In this document: positions 17,279 through 26,489 of the stretch, piece after piece | Layout of the letters: each line of letters begins with the position of its first letter | Position numbering within the stretch: position 1 is the stretch's first letter | NCBI RefSeq assembly: GCF_003345655.1 | Contig: NZ_QQOH01000003.1 | Span: 496,001-560,000 of the forward strand | Direction of reading: 5' to 3' | DNA: 64,000 nt | Source of the DNA: Motiliproteus coralliicola | GTDB taxonomy: Bacteria; Pseudomonadota; Gammaproteobacteria; Pseudomonadales; Balneatricaceae | The notes under the pieces: model-generated | Databases searched by the model: none | What the model saw: only the letters and a program-made list of their open reading frames with translations | Told to the model about the DNA's origin: nothing | Translations under genes and position numbers: made by a program

Positions 17279-17295
17279 TGACAGGTCGGTGACAG
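17279..17295. promoter_or_regulatory. Tandem TGACAG box 2 (putative TctD site) upstream of tcuA
   Basis: TGACAG-GTCGG-TGACAG followed by CTTC, 49 bases right of box 1 and 95 bases before the tcuA start. The repeat spacing is again 11 bases. About 11 bases after the second repeat stands TTAGTC, in the position of TTAAGG and GTAAGT at boxes 3 and 4, a possible weak -10 element. Confidence 0.65.
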
Positions 17296-17389
17296 CTTCG
17301 GCGATTAGTCTGAACACCAATGTATTCATTTGTATTCAGAGCCCATGCCAACCAACAACAATCTCGACAGAGCCTGACAAGGTATGACC

Positions 17390-18784
17390 ATGACCCAGAC
17401 AAGCAACAACTACGATGTGATAGTGATCGGCGGCGGCAATGCCGCCCTGTGCGCCGCCATCACCGCGGCCGAGCAGGGAGCACAGGTGCTGATCCTCGAA
17501 GGTGCCCCCAAGCCCTACCGTGGTGGCAACTCTCGCCATACCCGCAATTTCCGCTGTATGCACAACGCCCCCATGGCGGTGCTGACCGACAGTTACGACG
17601 AGCAGGAGTACTTCGACGACCTACTCAAGGTCACCGGCGGCAAAACCGACAAGAAGCTGGCCCGACTGGCGATCCGTAGCACCGAGGAGTGCTACCGCTG
17701 GATGGAGCAGCGCGGAGTTCGCTTCCAACCGTCGCTATCGGGCACCCTGTCGCTGTCGCGCACCAACGCCTTCTTTATGGGCGGCGGAAAATCCCTGGTC
17801 AACGCCTACTACCGCCACGCCGAAAAGCTCGGTATCGAGGTGCGTTACGAGGCCCAGGTCAGCCACCTGCAGCTCAATGGCGACCGGGTCGACTGGATCG
17901 AATTCGAACAGCAGGGCCGGACACAACGCCTCAGCCCCAAGAGCCTGGTGGTCGCCTCCGGCGGCTTTCAGGCCGATACCGACTGGCTGGCCCAGGCTTG
18001 GGGACCGGCGGCGAAGAACTTCCTGATCCGCGGCACCCCCTACAACCGGGGTGTGGTGTTAAAGAACCTGCTCGATCAAGGCGCCGAGTCGGTCGGTGAT
18101 CCGACCCAGTGCCACGCCGTGGCGATCGATGGCCGTGCCCCTAAGTTCGACGGTGGCATCGTGACCCGACTCGACTGCGTGCCCTTCTCGGTGGTGGTCA
18201 ACAACCAGGCCGAGCGTTTTTACGACGAGGGCGAGGATGTCTGGCCCAAGCGCTACGCTATCTGGGGACGCCTGGTGGCGGCCCAGCCGGATCAGGTCGG
18301 CCACGTGATCATCGACGCCAAGTCGATCAACCTGTTTATGCCGTCGGTATTTCCGCCGATCCAGGCCGACTCGATCGAGGAGCTGGCCGACAAGCTCGGC
18401 ATCCCGGCCGACGGTCTTCGCATCACCATCGACCAGTTCAACGGTGCCTGTCGCAACGGGGATTTCCACCCCACCGAGCTGGACGGTCTGGCCACCGAAG
18501 GGATCAATCCGGCCAAAACCAACTGGGCCCGCCCGATTGACACCCCACCCTACTACGGCTACAGCCTGCGAACCGGCGTCACCTTCACCTACCTGGGTCT
18601 GAAGGTGGACGAAACCGCCCAGGTTCAGACCCCAACCGGGCCGATCAAGAACCTCTGGGCCGCCGGCGAGACCATGGCCGGCTCGATCCTCGGCCAGGGC
18701 TATCTGGCCGGATTTGGAATGACCATCGGAACCGTATTCGGCCGTATCGCCGGCCAGGAGGCAGCCAACTATGCAAGCCATTGA
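17390..18784 (+). CDS. tcuA: TcuA, FAD-dependent tricarballylate dehydrogenase
   Basis: A 464-aa flavoprotein of the fumarate reductase/succinate dehydrogenase family that oxidises tricarballylate to cis-aconitate. It shows the FAD fold YDVIVIGGGNAALCAA, then RGGNSRHTRNFRCMH, a strong match to Salmonella TcuA, and a C-terminal FAD segment NLWAAGETMAGSILGQGY. I prefer the second ATG (17390), with AAGG 7 nt upstream; the ATG at 17384 is too close to it. The stop lies inside tcuB (14-base overlap), so the pair is translationally coupled. No tcuC permease follows. Confidence 0.92.
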   Translation: MTQTSNNYDVIVIGGGNAALCAAITAAEQGAQVLILEGAPKPYRGGNSRHTRNFRCMHNAPMAVLTDSYDEQEYFDDLLKVTGGKTDKKLARLAIRSTEECYRWMEQRGVRFQPSLSGTLSLSRTNAFFMGGGKSLVNAYYRHAEKLGIEVRYEAQVSHLQLNGDRVDWIEFEQQGRTQRLSPKSLVVASGGFQADTDWLAQAWGPAAKNFLIRGTPYNRGVVLKNLLDQGAESVGDPTQCHAVAIDGRAPKFDGGIVTRLDCVPFSVVVNNQAERFYDEGEDVWPKRYAIWGRLVAAQPDQVGHVIIDAKSINLFMPSVFPPIQADSIEELADKLGIPADGLRITIDQFNGACRNGDFHPTELDGLATEGINPAKTNWARPIDTPPYYGYSLRTGVTFTYLGLKVDETAQVQTPTGPIKNLWAAGETMAGSILGQGYLAGFGMTIGTVFGRIAGQEAANYASH

Positions 18785-19880
18785 ACTCATCAATCTGGAA
18801 TCCGAATCGAGTCCGTTCCAAGCATTGGACCCACTGCAGGACGCCCGCCGACAACTGGAGATCTGCAACGCCTGCCGCTACTGCGAGGGTTACTGCTCGG
18901 TGTTTCCCGCCGTGCACCGCGCCCGCAGCTTCTCGGACGGGGATATCCAGCAACTGGCCAACCTGTGCCACAACTGCCGCGGCTGCTATTACGCCTGCCA
19001 GTACACCGAGCCCCATGAGTTCGATCTGAACGTCCCCCGGGTACTGGCCGAGGTGCGCCAGCAGAGCTGGCAAGATCATACGCCCCCCAGCGTTATGGCC
19101 CGCGCGTTCCACCGTCACGGCAGTGCCATCGCCGTCCTGAGCATCGTCGCCATGGCACTGCTGCTGTGGCTGATGCAGACAGGGGCCGACCACGCGGAAG
19201 GTTTTTACGGCCTGCTGTCCCATAACGCCATGGTGGCGATCTTCCTGCCTGCTTTCGGTCTGCCGCTGGTGGCGATCGGGATCGGGCTGCGACGCTACTG
19301 GCGCACCATCGGCGGCGAAAAGCTACGGTTGAGCCACCTGAAAGACGCCTTCGCCTCGGCGGCGCAGATGAAAAACCTGGCCGGAGGCCACGGGGACGGC
19401 TGCAATTTCGAGGACAAGGACCGTTTCTCCCACGCCCGACGCCACTTTCACCAGGCGACCATGATCGGTTTCCTGCTCTGCTTTGGCGCCACCGGCATCG
19501 CCACGCTGATGCACTACCTGTTAAACCTGCCGGCGCCCTACTCACTGGCCTCACTGCCGAAGCTGTTCGGCATCAGTGGTGGCGTATTGCTAAGCGTCGG
19601 CACCTTGGGGCTCGGAGTGCTGAAACTGAAGGCCGAACGGCATCTGGCCGATGCCCGGGTCTGGGGTGGCGAGATGGCCTTTATCGGGTTGCTGTTCGCC
19701 GTCAGCAGCACCGGCCTGGCCCTGGTTGCCGCCGCAGGAACCGACTGGCTGACCTTGATGCTGGCGATCCACCTGGGTTCGGTGCTGACCCTGTTCGTAC
19801 TGATGCCGTTCAGCAAGATGGTGCATGGTTTTTATCGGCTGGCGGCACTGATTCGCGAAGCCCAGCTGAAACCGCATTGA
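18771..19880 (+). CDS. tcuB: TcuB, membrane Fe-S/haem electron carrier for tricarballylate oxidation
   Basis: A 369-aa protein of the TcuB/CitB family that reoxidises TcuA and passes electrons to the quinone pool. The N-terminal domain has two cysteine groups, CNACRYCEGYC (about residues 34-44) and CHNCRGCYYAC (about 64-74). The remainder is membrane: about six hydrophobic segments, with histidines such as FHQATMIGFLLC and IHLGSVLTLF as possible haem ligands. It follows tcuA with a 14-base overlap. Confidence 0.92.
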   Translation: MQAIELINLESESSPFQALDPLQDARRQLEICNACRYCEGYCSVFPAVHRARSFSDGDIQQLANLCHNCRGCYYACQYTEPHEFDLNVPRVLAEVRQQSWQDHTPPSVMARAFHRHGSAIAVLSIVAMALLLWLMQTGADHAEGFYGLLSHNAMVAIFLPAFGLPLVAIGIGLRRYWRTIGGEKLRLSHLKDAFASAAQMKNLAGGHGDGCNFEDKDRFSHARRHFHQATMIGFLLCFGATGIATLMHYLLNLPAPYSLASLPKLFGISGGVLLSVGTLGLGVLKLKAERHLADARVWGGEMAFIGLLFAVSSTGLALVAAAGTDWLTLMLAIHLGSVLTLFVLMPFSKMVHGFYRLAALIREAQLKPH

Positions 19881-19956
19881 TCCGAAACGCCCCATAGGCT
19901 GACCAGAGCGCTGTCACGAGCCGGTCGTGGCAGCGCCGGTCATTGCAGCCCCTCAC

Positions 19957-19985
19957 CTTGAGAACTAAACCTTGAGAGCTAAACC
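19957..19985 (+). repeat. 14-bp direct repeat just before the GntR start codon
   Basis: CTTGAGAACTAAAC is followed at once by CTTGAGAGCTAAAC, with one mismatch and period 14, ending next to the ATG of the GntR gene. It could be a small local duplication around the ribosome-binding site. GAG lies about 9 nt before the ATG. Confidence 0.6.
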
Positions 19986-20687
19986 ATGAGCAGCCAGCCC
20001 TCCCGTTCCGAACACGCCTATCAGCAACTGCGAGCATCGATTCACAGCGGACAGCTCGAAGCCGGCAGCCGGATTCGCGAAGCCGAGCTGGCCGACAGAT
20101 TCGGCATCAGCCGCACCCCGATTCGCGAGGCGATCCGACGGCTCGAGTCCGAAGGCTTGGTCTGCAGCAGTACGCATAAGGGAATGATGGTGACGCAGCT
20201 GGATTACCAATCGGTGATCGAGCTGTACCAGATGCGCGAACTGTTGGAGGGGGCCGCGGCCGCCCAGACCGCCAGGCTGGCATCGGATGCCGAGCTGTCG
20301 GCCCTACGAAACCTGTTAAACGCCGAACGGCAGGCGGCGGAGCAAGGTGCGATCCAACAGCAGGCGAGGATCAACAAGACATTTCACCAGGCGCTTTATC
20401 AGGCGGCCCATAACCGCTATCTGATCAAGTCGTTGGGTAGTCTGCAGGATGCGATGGCGCTGCTGGGCAGCACCACCTATCAGGTGGGCAACCGAAATGC
20501 CGACGCCATCGAGGAACACGAAACACTGATGCAGGCATTGGAGGCCAGGAATCCTGAACAGGCCGAGAAGATCGCCCGAGCGCATATCCGTGCAGCGCTG
20601 ACGGCCAGAATCGAGCTGCTTAATCAGCAGTTCCAACAACAACTGCCGCAGTTTGAGGAGAAGTCTGTGGCGCCATTAACGGGCTGA
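19986..20687 (+). CDS. GntR-family (FCD) transcriptional regulator
   Basis: A 233-aa protein. The N-terminal winged helix (about 8-75) contains GSRIREAELADRFGISRTPIREAIRRLE; the helical FCD ligand domain has metal-type residues such as HQALYQAAHN and HETLMQALEA with a late AHIRAA. It follows tcuB by 105 bases on the same strand, so it may regulate tricarballylate genes, which in Salmonella are under the LysR protein TcuR. The ligand is unknown. Its 3' end overlaps the convergent small ORF by 12 bases. Confidence 0.88.
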   Translation: MSSQPSRSEHAYQQLRASIHSGQLEAGSRIREAELADRFGISRTPIREAIRRLESEGLVCSSTHKGMMVTQLDYQSVIELYQMRELLEGAAAAQTARLASDAELSALRNLLNAERQAAEQGAIQQQARINKTFHQALYQAAHNRYLIKSLGSLQDAMALLGSTTYQVGNRNADAIEEHETLMQALEARNPEQAEKIARAHIRAALTARIELLNQQFQQQLPQFEEKSVAPLTG

Positions 20688-20921
20688 GCGCGATGCGGAT
20701 TTTTGAACTGCTGATTGCTCGGGGATAAAACAGTCGCGCCCACTAATCCGACAGAGACGTTCCAATAAAGCCACCAACGGCGCGACCAAAGGTGGCGGCG
20801 TCACCTGAACCCGGTTGCCAAGACGTCGAACCTGTAGCTGACCTTCTGCCCGATCGGCGAAGGCGATTTCGGCTGCCATCGCCTGGGATTGAGTGTCGTA
20901 GTGAATCTCGAAGTGACTCAT
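20676..20921 (-). CDS. Small protein of unknown function (81 aa)
   Basis: An 81-aa ORF starting MSHFEIHYDTQSQ, with GGGAG 7 nt before the ATG. I do not recognise the family. It is soluble, with an N-terminal acidic half and a basic Ser/Arg C-terminus; no cysteine pair or membrane segment is evident. It starts 28 bases after the TauE/SafE stop on the same strand, so it is probably cotranscribed with it. Confidence 0.55.
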   Translation of the reverse strand: MSHFEIHYDTQSQAMAAEIAFADRAEGQLQVRRLGNRVQVTPPPLVAPLVALLERLCRISGRDCFIPEQSAVQKSASRSAR

Positions 20922-20949
20922 GCTCTAACTCCCGGAGCGCCCTGCGCCC

Positions 20950-21675
20950 CTAACTGAAAACAAATAACTTTATCGCCGCTAGCGCTGCGGTGCCGCGAAT
21001 CAGCCACTTGAACTGTGCAAATTGCAGCCGTCCCACCAGCCAGAAACCGATCAGGCCACCCAGGGCTAAACCGGGAATGCCCCACAGGCTGGTCCGGGTG
21101 GACTCCCAGGTCATCAGCCCCAGTCCGATCAGCAGCGGCACTTTGAAAACGTTGACCAGAATGAAGATCCAGGCGCGGGTACTCATGTACGCCCGCTTAT
21201 CGAGTGGCTGTTCCATCAGGTACAGACTCAGCAGCGGGCCGGCGGTATTGGTGGTCATGCTGATTAGGCCGCCGAGCAATCCGGCGCCGCGACTTGCCAG
21301 AGGGTGACGCAACCACTGGCTCTGGTGATCGTCGAGCCACAAACTCAGCCCCAACATCGCCAGGATCATGGTTCCGGTCAGCAGCCGGAAACGGTCCGCA
21401 TCCAGCCCCTGAAGCAGCCAGCTGCCCAACGCCATTCCCAGCATCAGCAACGGCGCCAAGGCGGCGATAATCCGCCAGTTGATCCGCTGCCGGTAACAGA
21501 ACATCACCGCCAGGTCGTTCCACAGATACAGCGGGATCAACACCCCGAGCACTTCCGGGCCGGGGTAGACGATCATCAGGATCGGCAATACCAACATGCC
21601 CATCCCACCGACGGAAAACTTGGAAACCCCGGTCAACAACGCGGCAACGGTCAAAATCAGCAGCTCTAAATCCAA
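20950..21675 (-). CDS. TauE/SafE-family membrane exporter
   Basis: A 241-aa protein with about eight hydrophobic segments and the family features: GVSKFSVGGMGMLVLPILM at the N-terminus, an internal second GGLISMTTNTAGPLLSLYLM segment and basic loops. TauE/SafE proteins move sulfite, sulfoacetate or other small organic anions; the substrate cannot be read from sequence. It is divergent from a LysR gene 122 bases away, which probably controls it. Confidence 0.88.
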   Translation of the reverse strand: MDLELLILTVAALLTGVSKFSVGGMGMLVLPILMIVYPGPEVLGVLIPLYLWNDLAVMFCYRQRINWRIIAALAPLLMLGMALGSWLLQGLDADRFRLLTGTMILAMLGLSLWLDDHQSQWLRHPLASRGAGLLGGLISMTTNTAGPLLSLYLMEQPLDKRAYMSTRAWIFILVNVFKVPLLIGLGLMTWESTRTSLWGIPGLALGGLIGFWLVGRLQFAQFKWLIRGTAALAAIKLFVFS

Positions 21676-21797
21676 CAGCCCACCCTCAGAAAACCCGGTT
21701 TGAAATCGGGGGCTATCTTAGCGCCGCAGTTGAACGTAAGATAATTGCATCTTTAGTTCATATTGATTGGATATACCTATTGTCTTAGGAATTAGCC

Positions 21798-22682
21798 ATG
21801 ACCAATGATCAGCTTCGCGCATTCGTCGCCGTGGTCGAACAAGGTAGTTTCCGCGCCGCCGCCAACCATATTCACAAGACCCAGCCCAGTGTCAGCGCCG
21901 CCGTCGCCACGCTGGAGCAGCAGTTCGATTTCCAGCTGTTCAGCCGCGACAGTTATCGCCCCAGCCTGACCACCGAAGGCAAGGCGTTCTATCGGCAGGC
22001 CAAGCAGCTGTTGGGCCGGGTCAACGAGCTCGAAGCCCTGGGCCATCATCTGGCCCGTGGCACGGTGCCGACGCTGTCGATCTCGCTGAGCGCCATGTGC
22101 ACCCTGCCACCGGGGCTGGAACAGATCCGCCGCTTCGCCGATCGACAACCGCAGCTGCAACTCAACATCACCACCGAACACCTGTCCGGGGTGGTGGAGA
22201 AGCTGATCAAGGAAACCGCCGACCTGGCGATCGGCCCGTACACCGGCCTCGACGACCGGTTCGAATATGTCGAAATCAGCCGCCTGACGATGATCACCGT
22301 GGCACGACCGGACTTGCTCAACCTGCCCGAAGAGGCCAGCGTCCCTCAGGCTCTGCTGCGCAACCGCCCCCATATCCTGCTATCCGATACCGGTTCGGTG
22401 GCACCGTTCGACCATATCAACGTACTGCCCGGCGGCCAGCGTTGGTACGTGGGCGACTACATGATGAAGAAAAGCCTGCTGATGGCCGGCATGGGTTGGG
22501 CCCGGATTCCGCAGCAGATGGTGGAAGCGGAGCTGAACAGCGGCGAGCTGACCGCGCTGAAGGTGGAGAACTTCAACTACCGTAGCCAGGTCCCGATCTA
22601 TCTGATCCGGCTGAGGGACCAGGCCCGCAGTGGACTGGCTAAGGAGTTCTGGCAGCAGATGCTGCAGCTCGATGAAGGCTGA
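21798..22682 (+). CDS. LysR-family regulator, divergent from TauE/SafE
   Basis: A 294-aa LysR protein. The HTH lies at about 1-60 (FRAAANHIHKTQPSVSAAVATLE), followed by a substrate domain. DHINVLPGGQRWYVGDY and the GMGWARIPQQMVEAEL segment are typical of the family. The likely target is the divergent exporter gene. A hairpin terminator follows its stop. Confidence 0.9.
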   Translation: MTNDQLRAFVAVVEQGSFRAAANHIHKTQPSVSAAVATLEQQFDFQLFSRDSYRPSLTTEGKAFYRQAKQLLGRVNELEALGHHLARGTVPTLSISLSAMCTLPPGLEQIRRFADRQPQLQLNITTEHLSGVVEKLIKETADLAIGPYTGLDDRFEYVEISRLTMITVARPDLLNLPEEASVPQALLRNRPHILLSDTGSVAPFDHINVLPGGQRWYVGDYMMKKSLLMAGMGWARIPQQMVEAELNSGELTALKVENFNYRSQVPIYLIRLRDQARSGLAKEFWQQMLQLDEG

Positions 22683-22729
22683 GTGGATAGAAGGGAGACT
22701 ACCGGCTCAGTCCAAGTACCCATCAACAA

Positions 22730-22759
22730 AAAGCCACCTCATCGGGAGGTGGCTTTATC
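22730..22759. terminator. Bidirectional terminator between LysR and the OYE gene
   Basis: AAAGCCACCTC (22730-22740), a 5-nt loop and GAGGTGGCTTT (22746-22756) form a perfect 11-bp stem with A and T flanks. It serves the convergent LysR and Old Yellow Enzyme genes. Confidence 0.85.
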
Positions 22760-22774
22760 GATCCTGAACGTGGT

Positions 22775-23848
22775 TCAGGCGGGCTGCAGAGTCGGGTAAT
22801 CGGTGTAGCCTGCTGCCCCGGGGGTATAGAAGGTGCTTGGATCCGGCTCGTTCAGGTCAGCCGACTGTTTCAGCCGCTCAACCAGATCTGGATTGGCGAT
22901 AAAGGGCACGCCGAAGGCGACGGCATCGGCCTGTTCGTCGGCGATCACCTGGGATGACTCTTCGGCGTTGTAGCCCATGTTCAGGATCAGCTTGCCCCGG
23001 TAGTGTTGCCGTACCGGATTGACCACATCACCCTGCTGCTCACCCAAAAAGTCGCTGCGCATCAGGTGCAGGTAAGCCAGGTCGTAATCGTTCAGACGCT
23101 TGGCCAACCAGGCCGCCAGGCCCGCCGGATCGCTATCCTTCATGCTGTTGAAACTATTAAGCGGAGAGAGTCGCACCCCCACCCGGTCTTCACCCCAAAC
23201 CGCGGTCACCGCATCGAGCACTTCGAGCAGCAGACGGGCGCGGTTCTCGATCGAACCCCCATAGGGGCCCTGGCGCTGGTTGCTGCCGTCGCGCAGGAAC
23301 TGGTCCAGCAGGTAGCCGTTGGCGCCGTGCACTTCGACACCGTCGAAACCGGCGCGCTTGGCGTTGCGGGCCGCTTGGGCGAAGCCCTCGACGATGGCGG
23401 GAATCTCGGCATCGTCCAGCGCCCGCGGCACGGTATAGGGTTTCTTACCGTCCAGCGTGTGAACTTCGTCGTTGGTAATGGCGATGGCACTGGGCGCCAC
23501 CGGCACCCGCCCGCCGTTCAGATCCGGATGACAGGCACGTCCACCGTGCCAGAGCTGCAGAAAAATCTTACCGCCCTCGGCATGGACCGCCTCGGTCACC
23601 TTTTGCCAAGCCTGCACCTGGGCTTCGGAATAGATCCCCGGCTCGTTGATGAACGCGGAACCGTGCTCCATCACCATGGTGGCTTCGGCAATGATCAGCC
23701 CGGCACTGGCGCGCTGGGCATAGTAGTCGACCATCAGATCACTGGGGATATGGCCGGCGTCGGCGCGACTGCGGGTCAGCGGCGCCATCAGTACACGGTT
23801 ATCCAGCGCCACGGCGCCCAGTTGTACGGGGTGAAACAGGTTACTCAT
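22775..23848 (-). CDS. Old Yellow Enzyme family FMN oxidoreductase (NemA-like)
   Basis: A 357-aa FMN ene-reductase. The start at 23848 (MSNLFHPVQLG) has GAGG 6 nt upstream. Family motifs are APLTRSRA (FMN binding), FLQLWHGGRACHPD, the substrate-binding HGANGYLLDQFLRDGSN and the phosphate site AVAFGVPFIANPDLVER. OYE/NemA enzymes reduce activated alkenes, N-ethylmaleimide or nitro esters with NADPH. It is divergent from a LysR gene across a region with a palindrome. Confidence 0.95.
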   Translation of the reverse strand: MSNLFHPVQLGAVALDNRVLMAPLTRSRADAGHIPSDLMVDYYAQRASAGLIIAEATMVMEHGSAFINEPGIYSEAQVQAWQKVTEAVHAEGGKIFLQLWHGGRACHPDLNGGRVPVAPSAIAITNDEVHTLDGKKPYTVPRALDDAEIPAIVEGFAQAARNAKRAGFDGVEVHGANGYLLDQFLRDGSNQRQGPYGGSIENRARLLLEVLDAVTAVWGEDRVGVRLSPLNSFNSMKDSDPAGLAAWLAKRLNDYDLAYLHLMRSDFLGEQQGDVVNPVRQHYRGKLILNMGYNAEESSQVIADEQADAVAFGVPFIANPDLVERLKQSADLNEPDPSTFYTPGAAGYTDYPTLQPA

Positions 23849-23993
23849 AGAGGGCCTCGTCGAAGGGTTCGGGCTTATCCGGAATACGGATGACTCGCTC
23901 TGTCCGGTTATCGTTGAGGGCATTGAAACAGAACCCACCAACCCCTGTGTAGCCACGATCACCTTGGAACAGTTTCAACCTATAGTTAAAACT

Positions 23994-24020
23994 AACAGCT
24001 GCCTTTAACGCACAGCTGTT
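23994..24020. promoter_or_regulatory. Palindrome in the OYE-LysR divergent promoter region
   Basis: AACAGCTG-N11-CAGCTGTT is a perfect dyad 55 bases before the LysR start codon. Flanking TATAGT copies extend the symmetry. It is a plausible LysR operator. Confidence 0.55.
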
Positions 24021-24074
24021 ATAGTGAAAGCACTGAAATGCCGACCGATCCAAGCCTTTGACGACGGATAAGCC

Positions 24075-25001
24075 ATGATTCCGAACCAGCTCCATATCTT
24101 CAACGCCGTGGTAAAAAACGGCAACTTTTCAGCCGCCGCACGGCAGCTCGGCACCTCCTCGGCGGCGGTCAGCAAAGCGATCGCGACGCTGGAAAAATCG
24201 ATGTCGCTACGGCTGTTCCACCGCACCACCCGCTCACTGGCGCTGACCGAAGACGGCGATGATCTGTACCGCCGCACCGGCCACCTGGTCGAACAGCTAG
24301 AGGACCAGATTCGACTCAGCAGTGATCGCCAGCAGACCCCTAGCGGTCGTCTCAAAGTCAACCTACCGGACAGTTTTGGACGCATGATGGTGTTGCCGTT
24401 GCTGCCGGAATTCCTGGAGCAGTATCCGGAGATCGAACTGGACCTGAATTTCGATGACCGCATCGGCGATCTGGCCAAGGAGGGAGCCGACGTCGGCATC
24501 GGTGTTCTGAACAATCCGGAGAGCAGCCTGATCGCAAGGGATTTCTACCAGCTACAACCGGTGTTGGTGGCGTCCGACGCCTACCTGGAGCGTTACGGCA
24601 CCCCCAGATCGCCGCAAGAGCTTGCCCAGCATAACTGCATCGCTTACCGCTCGCCGACCACCGGTCGCAAGTTTGACTGGAGCTTTCATCAGCAAGACCA
24701 GCTGATCCAGATCGAGCCCCAGGGCAATCTGGTGGTCAACAGTATCTCCGCCGCGATGAAAGCGGTGGACTTGGGTATCGGTATCGCCCGGATCGGTATC
24801 GGCCACGCCCGCAACTGCCTGCAACAAGGCTGTTTCAAGCGGGTGCTGGAAGAGTTCGAAGCCGACCCGTTAAAGGTCCGGGTCTACTATGCATCCCGCA
24901 GCTACCTACCCGCTAAAACCCGGGTGTTTATCGACTACCTGATGCAACACACCCAGGATGAGCGGAGCGTCGAGCTTGAAGAGATGATCCACACGCTCTA
25001 G
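24075..25001 (+). CDS. LysR-family regulator, divergent from the OYE gene
   Basis: A 308-aa LysR protein of the CrgA/AaeR-like type: N-terminal HTH FSAAARQLGTSSAAVSKAIATLE, then LKVNLPDSFGRMMVLPLLPEFLEQYPEI, typical of this subgroup. The C-terminal tail is rich in Glu. Its stop overlaps the convergent MFS gene by 4 bases. The likely target is the divergent OYE gene. Confidence 0.9.
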   Translation: MIPNQLHIFNAVVKNGNFSAAARQLGTSSAAVSKAIATLEKSMSLRLFHRTTRSLALTEDGDDLYRRTGHLVEQLEDQIRLSSDRQQTPSGRLKVNLPDSFGRMMVLPLLPEFLEQYPEIELDLNFDDRIGDLAKEGADVGIGVLNNPESSLIARDFYQLQPVLVASDAYLERYGTPRSPQELAQHNCIAYRSPTTGRKFDWSFHQQDQLIQIEPQGNLVVNSISAAMKAVDLGIGIARIGIGHARNCLQQGCFKRVLEEFEADPLKVRVYYASRSYLPAKTRVFIDYLMQHTQDERSVELEEMIHTL

Positions 25002-26266
25002 GCGGCAGCCAATCCCTGCCGCTCGGCCCAAGGCTGCTCTCTGACTGGTAGATGGATCAACGCGGAGAATGCCCCAACGCCGACACCGACCCACCAGACC
25101 AGAGTGTAATTGCCGTACAGGTCGTACATCGAACCGCCCAGCCAGACGCCCAGAAATCCGCCCAACTGGTGCGAGAAGAACACCAACCCGTAAAGCGTGC
25201 CCATGTAGCGCAGGCCGTAGATCTGGGCGATCAGACCGGCTGTCAGTGGCACGGTCGCCAACCAGAGGGCGCCCATCAAGATCGAGAACAGCACCACCGA
25301 TTCGGGCGTGATCGGGTTCATAATGAACGCCCCGGCCACCAGGGTACGCAGCAGATAAATACTGGCCAACAGGTATTTGCGTGAGTAACGGTTACCCAGC
25401 CAGCCCGCCAACAGGGTTCCACCGATATTGGCCACTCCGATCAGCGCAATCGCAACCGCTCCCAGCGTCGAGGTCGAGCTAACCCCTAGGGCTTGGATGA
25501 TGCTACCGGGTGCCACCGCACTACACATCTCTGCGATAAAGGCTGGGAAGTGAGCGGTGATAAACGCCAGCTGATAGCCGCATGAGAAGAAGCCCATAAA
25601 GATAAAAATAAAGGTCGGATCCTGGACGGCTTTGAACACGATCTTTCCCATGCCGTCATCCTGATGCTGCGCTTTGGGGGGGGCCGGAACCCGCATAAAG
25701 AACAGCGCCAGCAACGACAACAGGATCATCGCCGCAAACACCACAAACACCGACTGCCAGGCCAGTTGCTGTAACAGGGTTTGAGCCAACGGCGGGCCGA
25801 CGATCTGACCGGCAGAACCCGCCGCGGTAGCGATACCCAAGGCCATCGAGCGATATTTTTCTGCGGTTGCCCTGCCGACTACGGCGAGGATCACGCCAAA
25901 GCCGGTACCGGCAATACCGAAGCCGACCAGGACTTCCAACAACTGGTGCTGCCCCGGCGTGATGGCGTAGGAGGAAAAAACCAGACCCGCGGCATAGGTC
26001 ATCGCCCCGGCGATGATCGCTTTGCGGTCACCGTACTTTTCGGCAAAGGCGCTGAAGATCGGTTGCCCGATGCCCCAGAACAGATTCTGGATCGCGATCG
26101 CAAACGAGAAGTCCGCCCGCAGCCAGTTGAACTCTTCGGCAATCGGAATCTGGAACAAGCCAAACGAGGAGCGGATCGCAAAGCTGATCAGGATGATGAC
26201 ACAGCCGGCGATCAGTACCGGGGTGAACAAGCGCTCACGGGTTTGGGGAAGGGTTATGGTGCTCAT
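24998..26266 (-). CDS. MFS transporter, oxalate/formate-antiporter-like
   Basis: A 422-aa protein with twelve hydrophobic segments and the MFS loop 2-3 pattern FAEKYGDRKAIIAG. The N-terminal half resembles monocarboxylate/OxlT-type carriers (FAIRSSFGLFQIPIAEEFNWLRADFS). A cytoplasmic loop with Lys/Gln/Asp divides the two six-helix halves. The substrate is unknown, probably a small organic acid. It is divergent from the GcvA-like LysR gene, which may control it. Confidence 0.87.
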   Translation of the reverse strand: MSTITLPQTRERLFTPVLIAGCVIILISFAIRSSFGLFQIPIAEEFNWLRADFSFAIAIQNLFWGIGQPIFSAFAEKYGDRKAIIAGAMTYAAGLVFSSYAITPGQHQLLEVLVGFGIAGTGFGVILAVVGRATAEKYRSMALGIATAAGSAGQIVGPPLAQTLLQQLAWQSVFVVFAAMILLSLLALFFMRVPAPPKAQHQDDGMGKIVFKAVQDPTFIFIFMGFFSCGYQLAFITAHFPAFIAEMCSAVAPGSIIQALGVSSTSTLGAVAIALIGVANIGGTLLAGWLGNRYSRKYLLASIYLLRTLVAGAFIMNPITPESVVLFSILMGALWLATVPLTAGLIAQIYGLRYMGTLYGLVFFSHQLGGFLGVWLGGSMYDLYGNYTLVWWVGVGVGAFSALIHLPVREQPWAERQGLAAA

Positions 26267-26489
26267 AGGGTGGTTTTCTATCCTGTTCCTGGCTGGCTGT
26301 ATTCAAGCTACGACAACTGCTAACCGAAGCACGCGGATCAAACTAACCCCATAGTAGTAAAGCCACAGGGCCTGCGCAGATATCTGCTTATTGTGGCGAA
26401 CCTGGCCTCCTTGACAAACGATTTATTCCACCTTAATAAAATAGTTTTTCTATCTTACTGTCTATTCACTGCTTAGTCGGATACCCATC

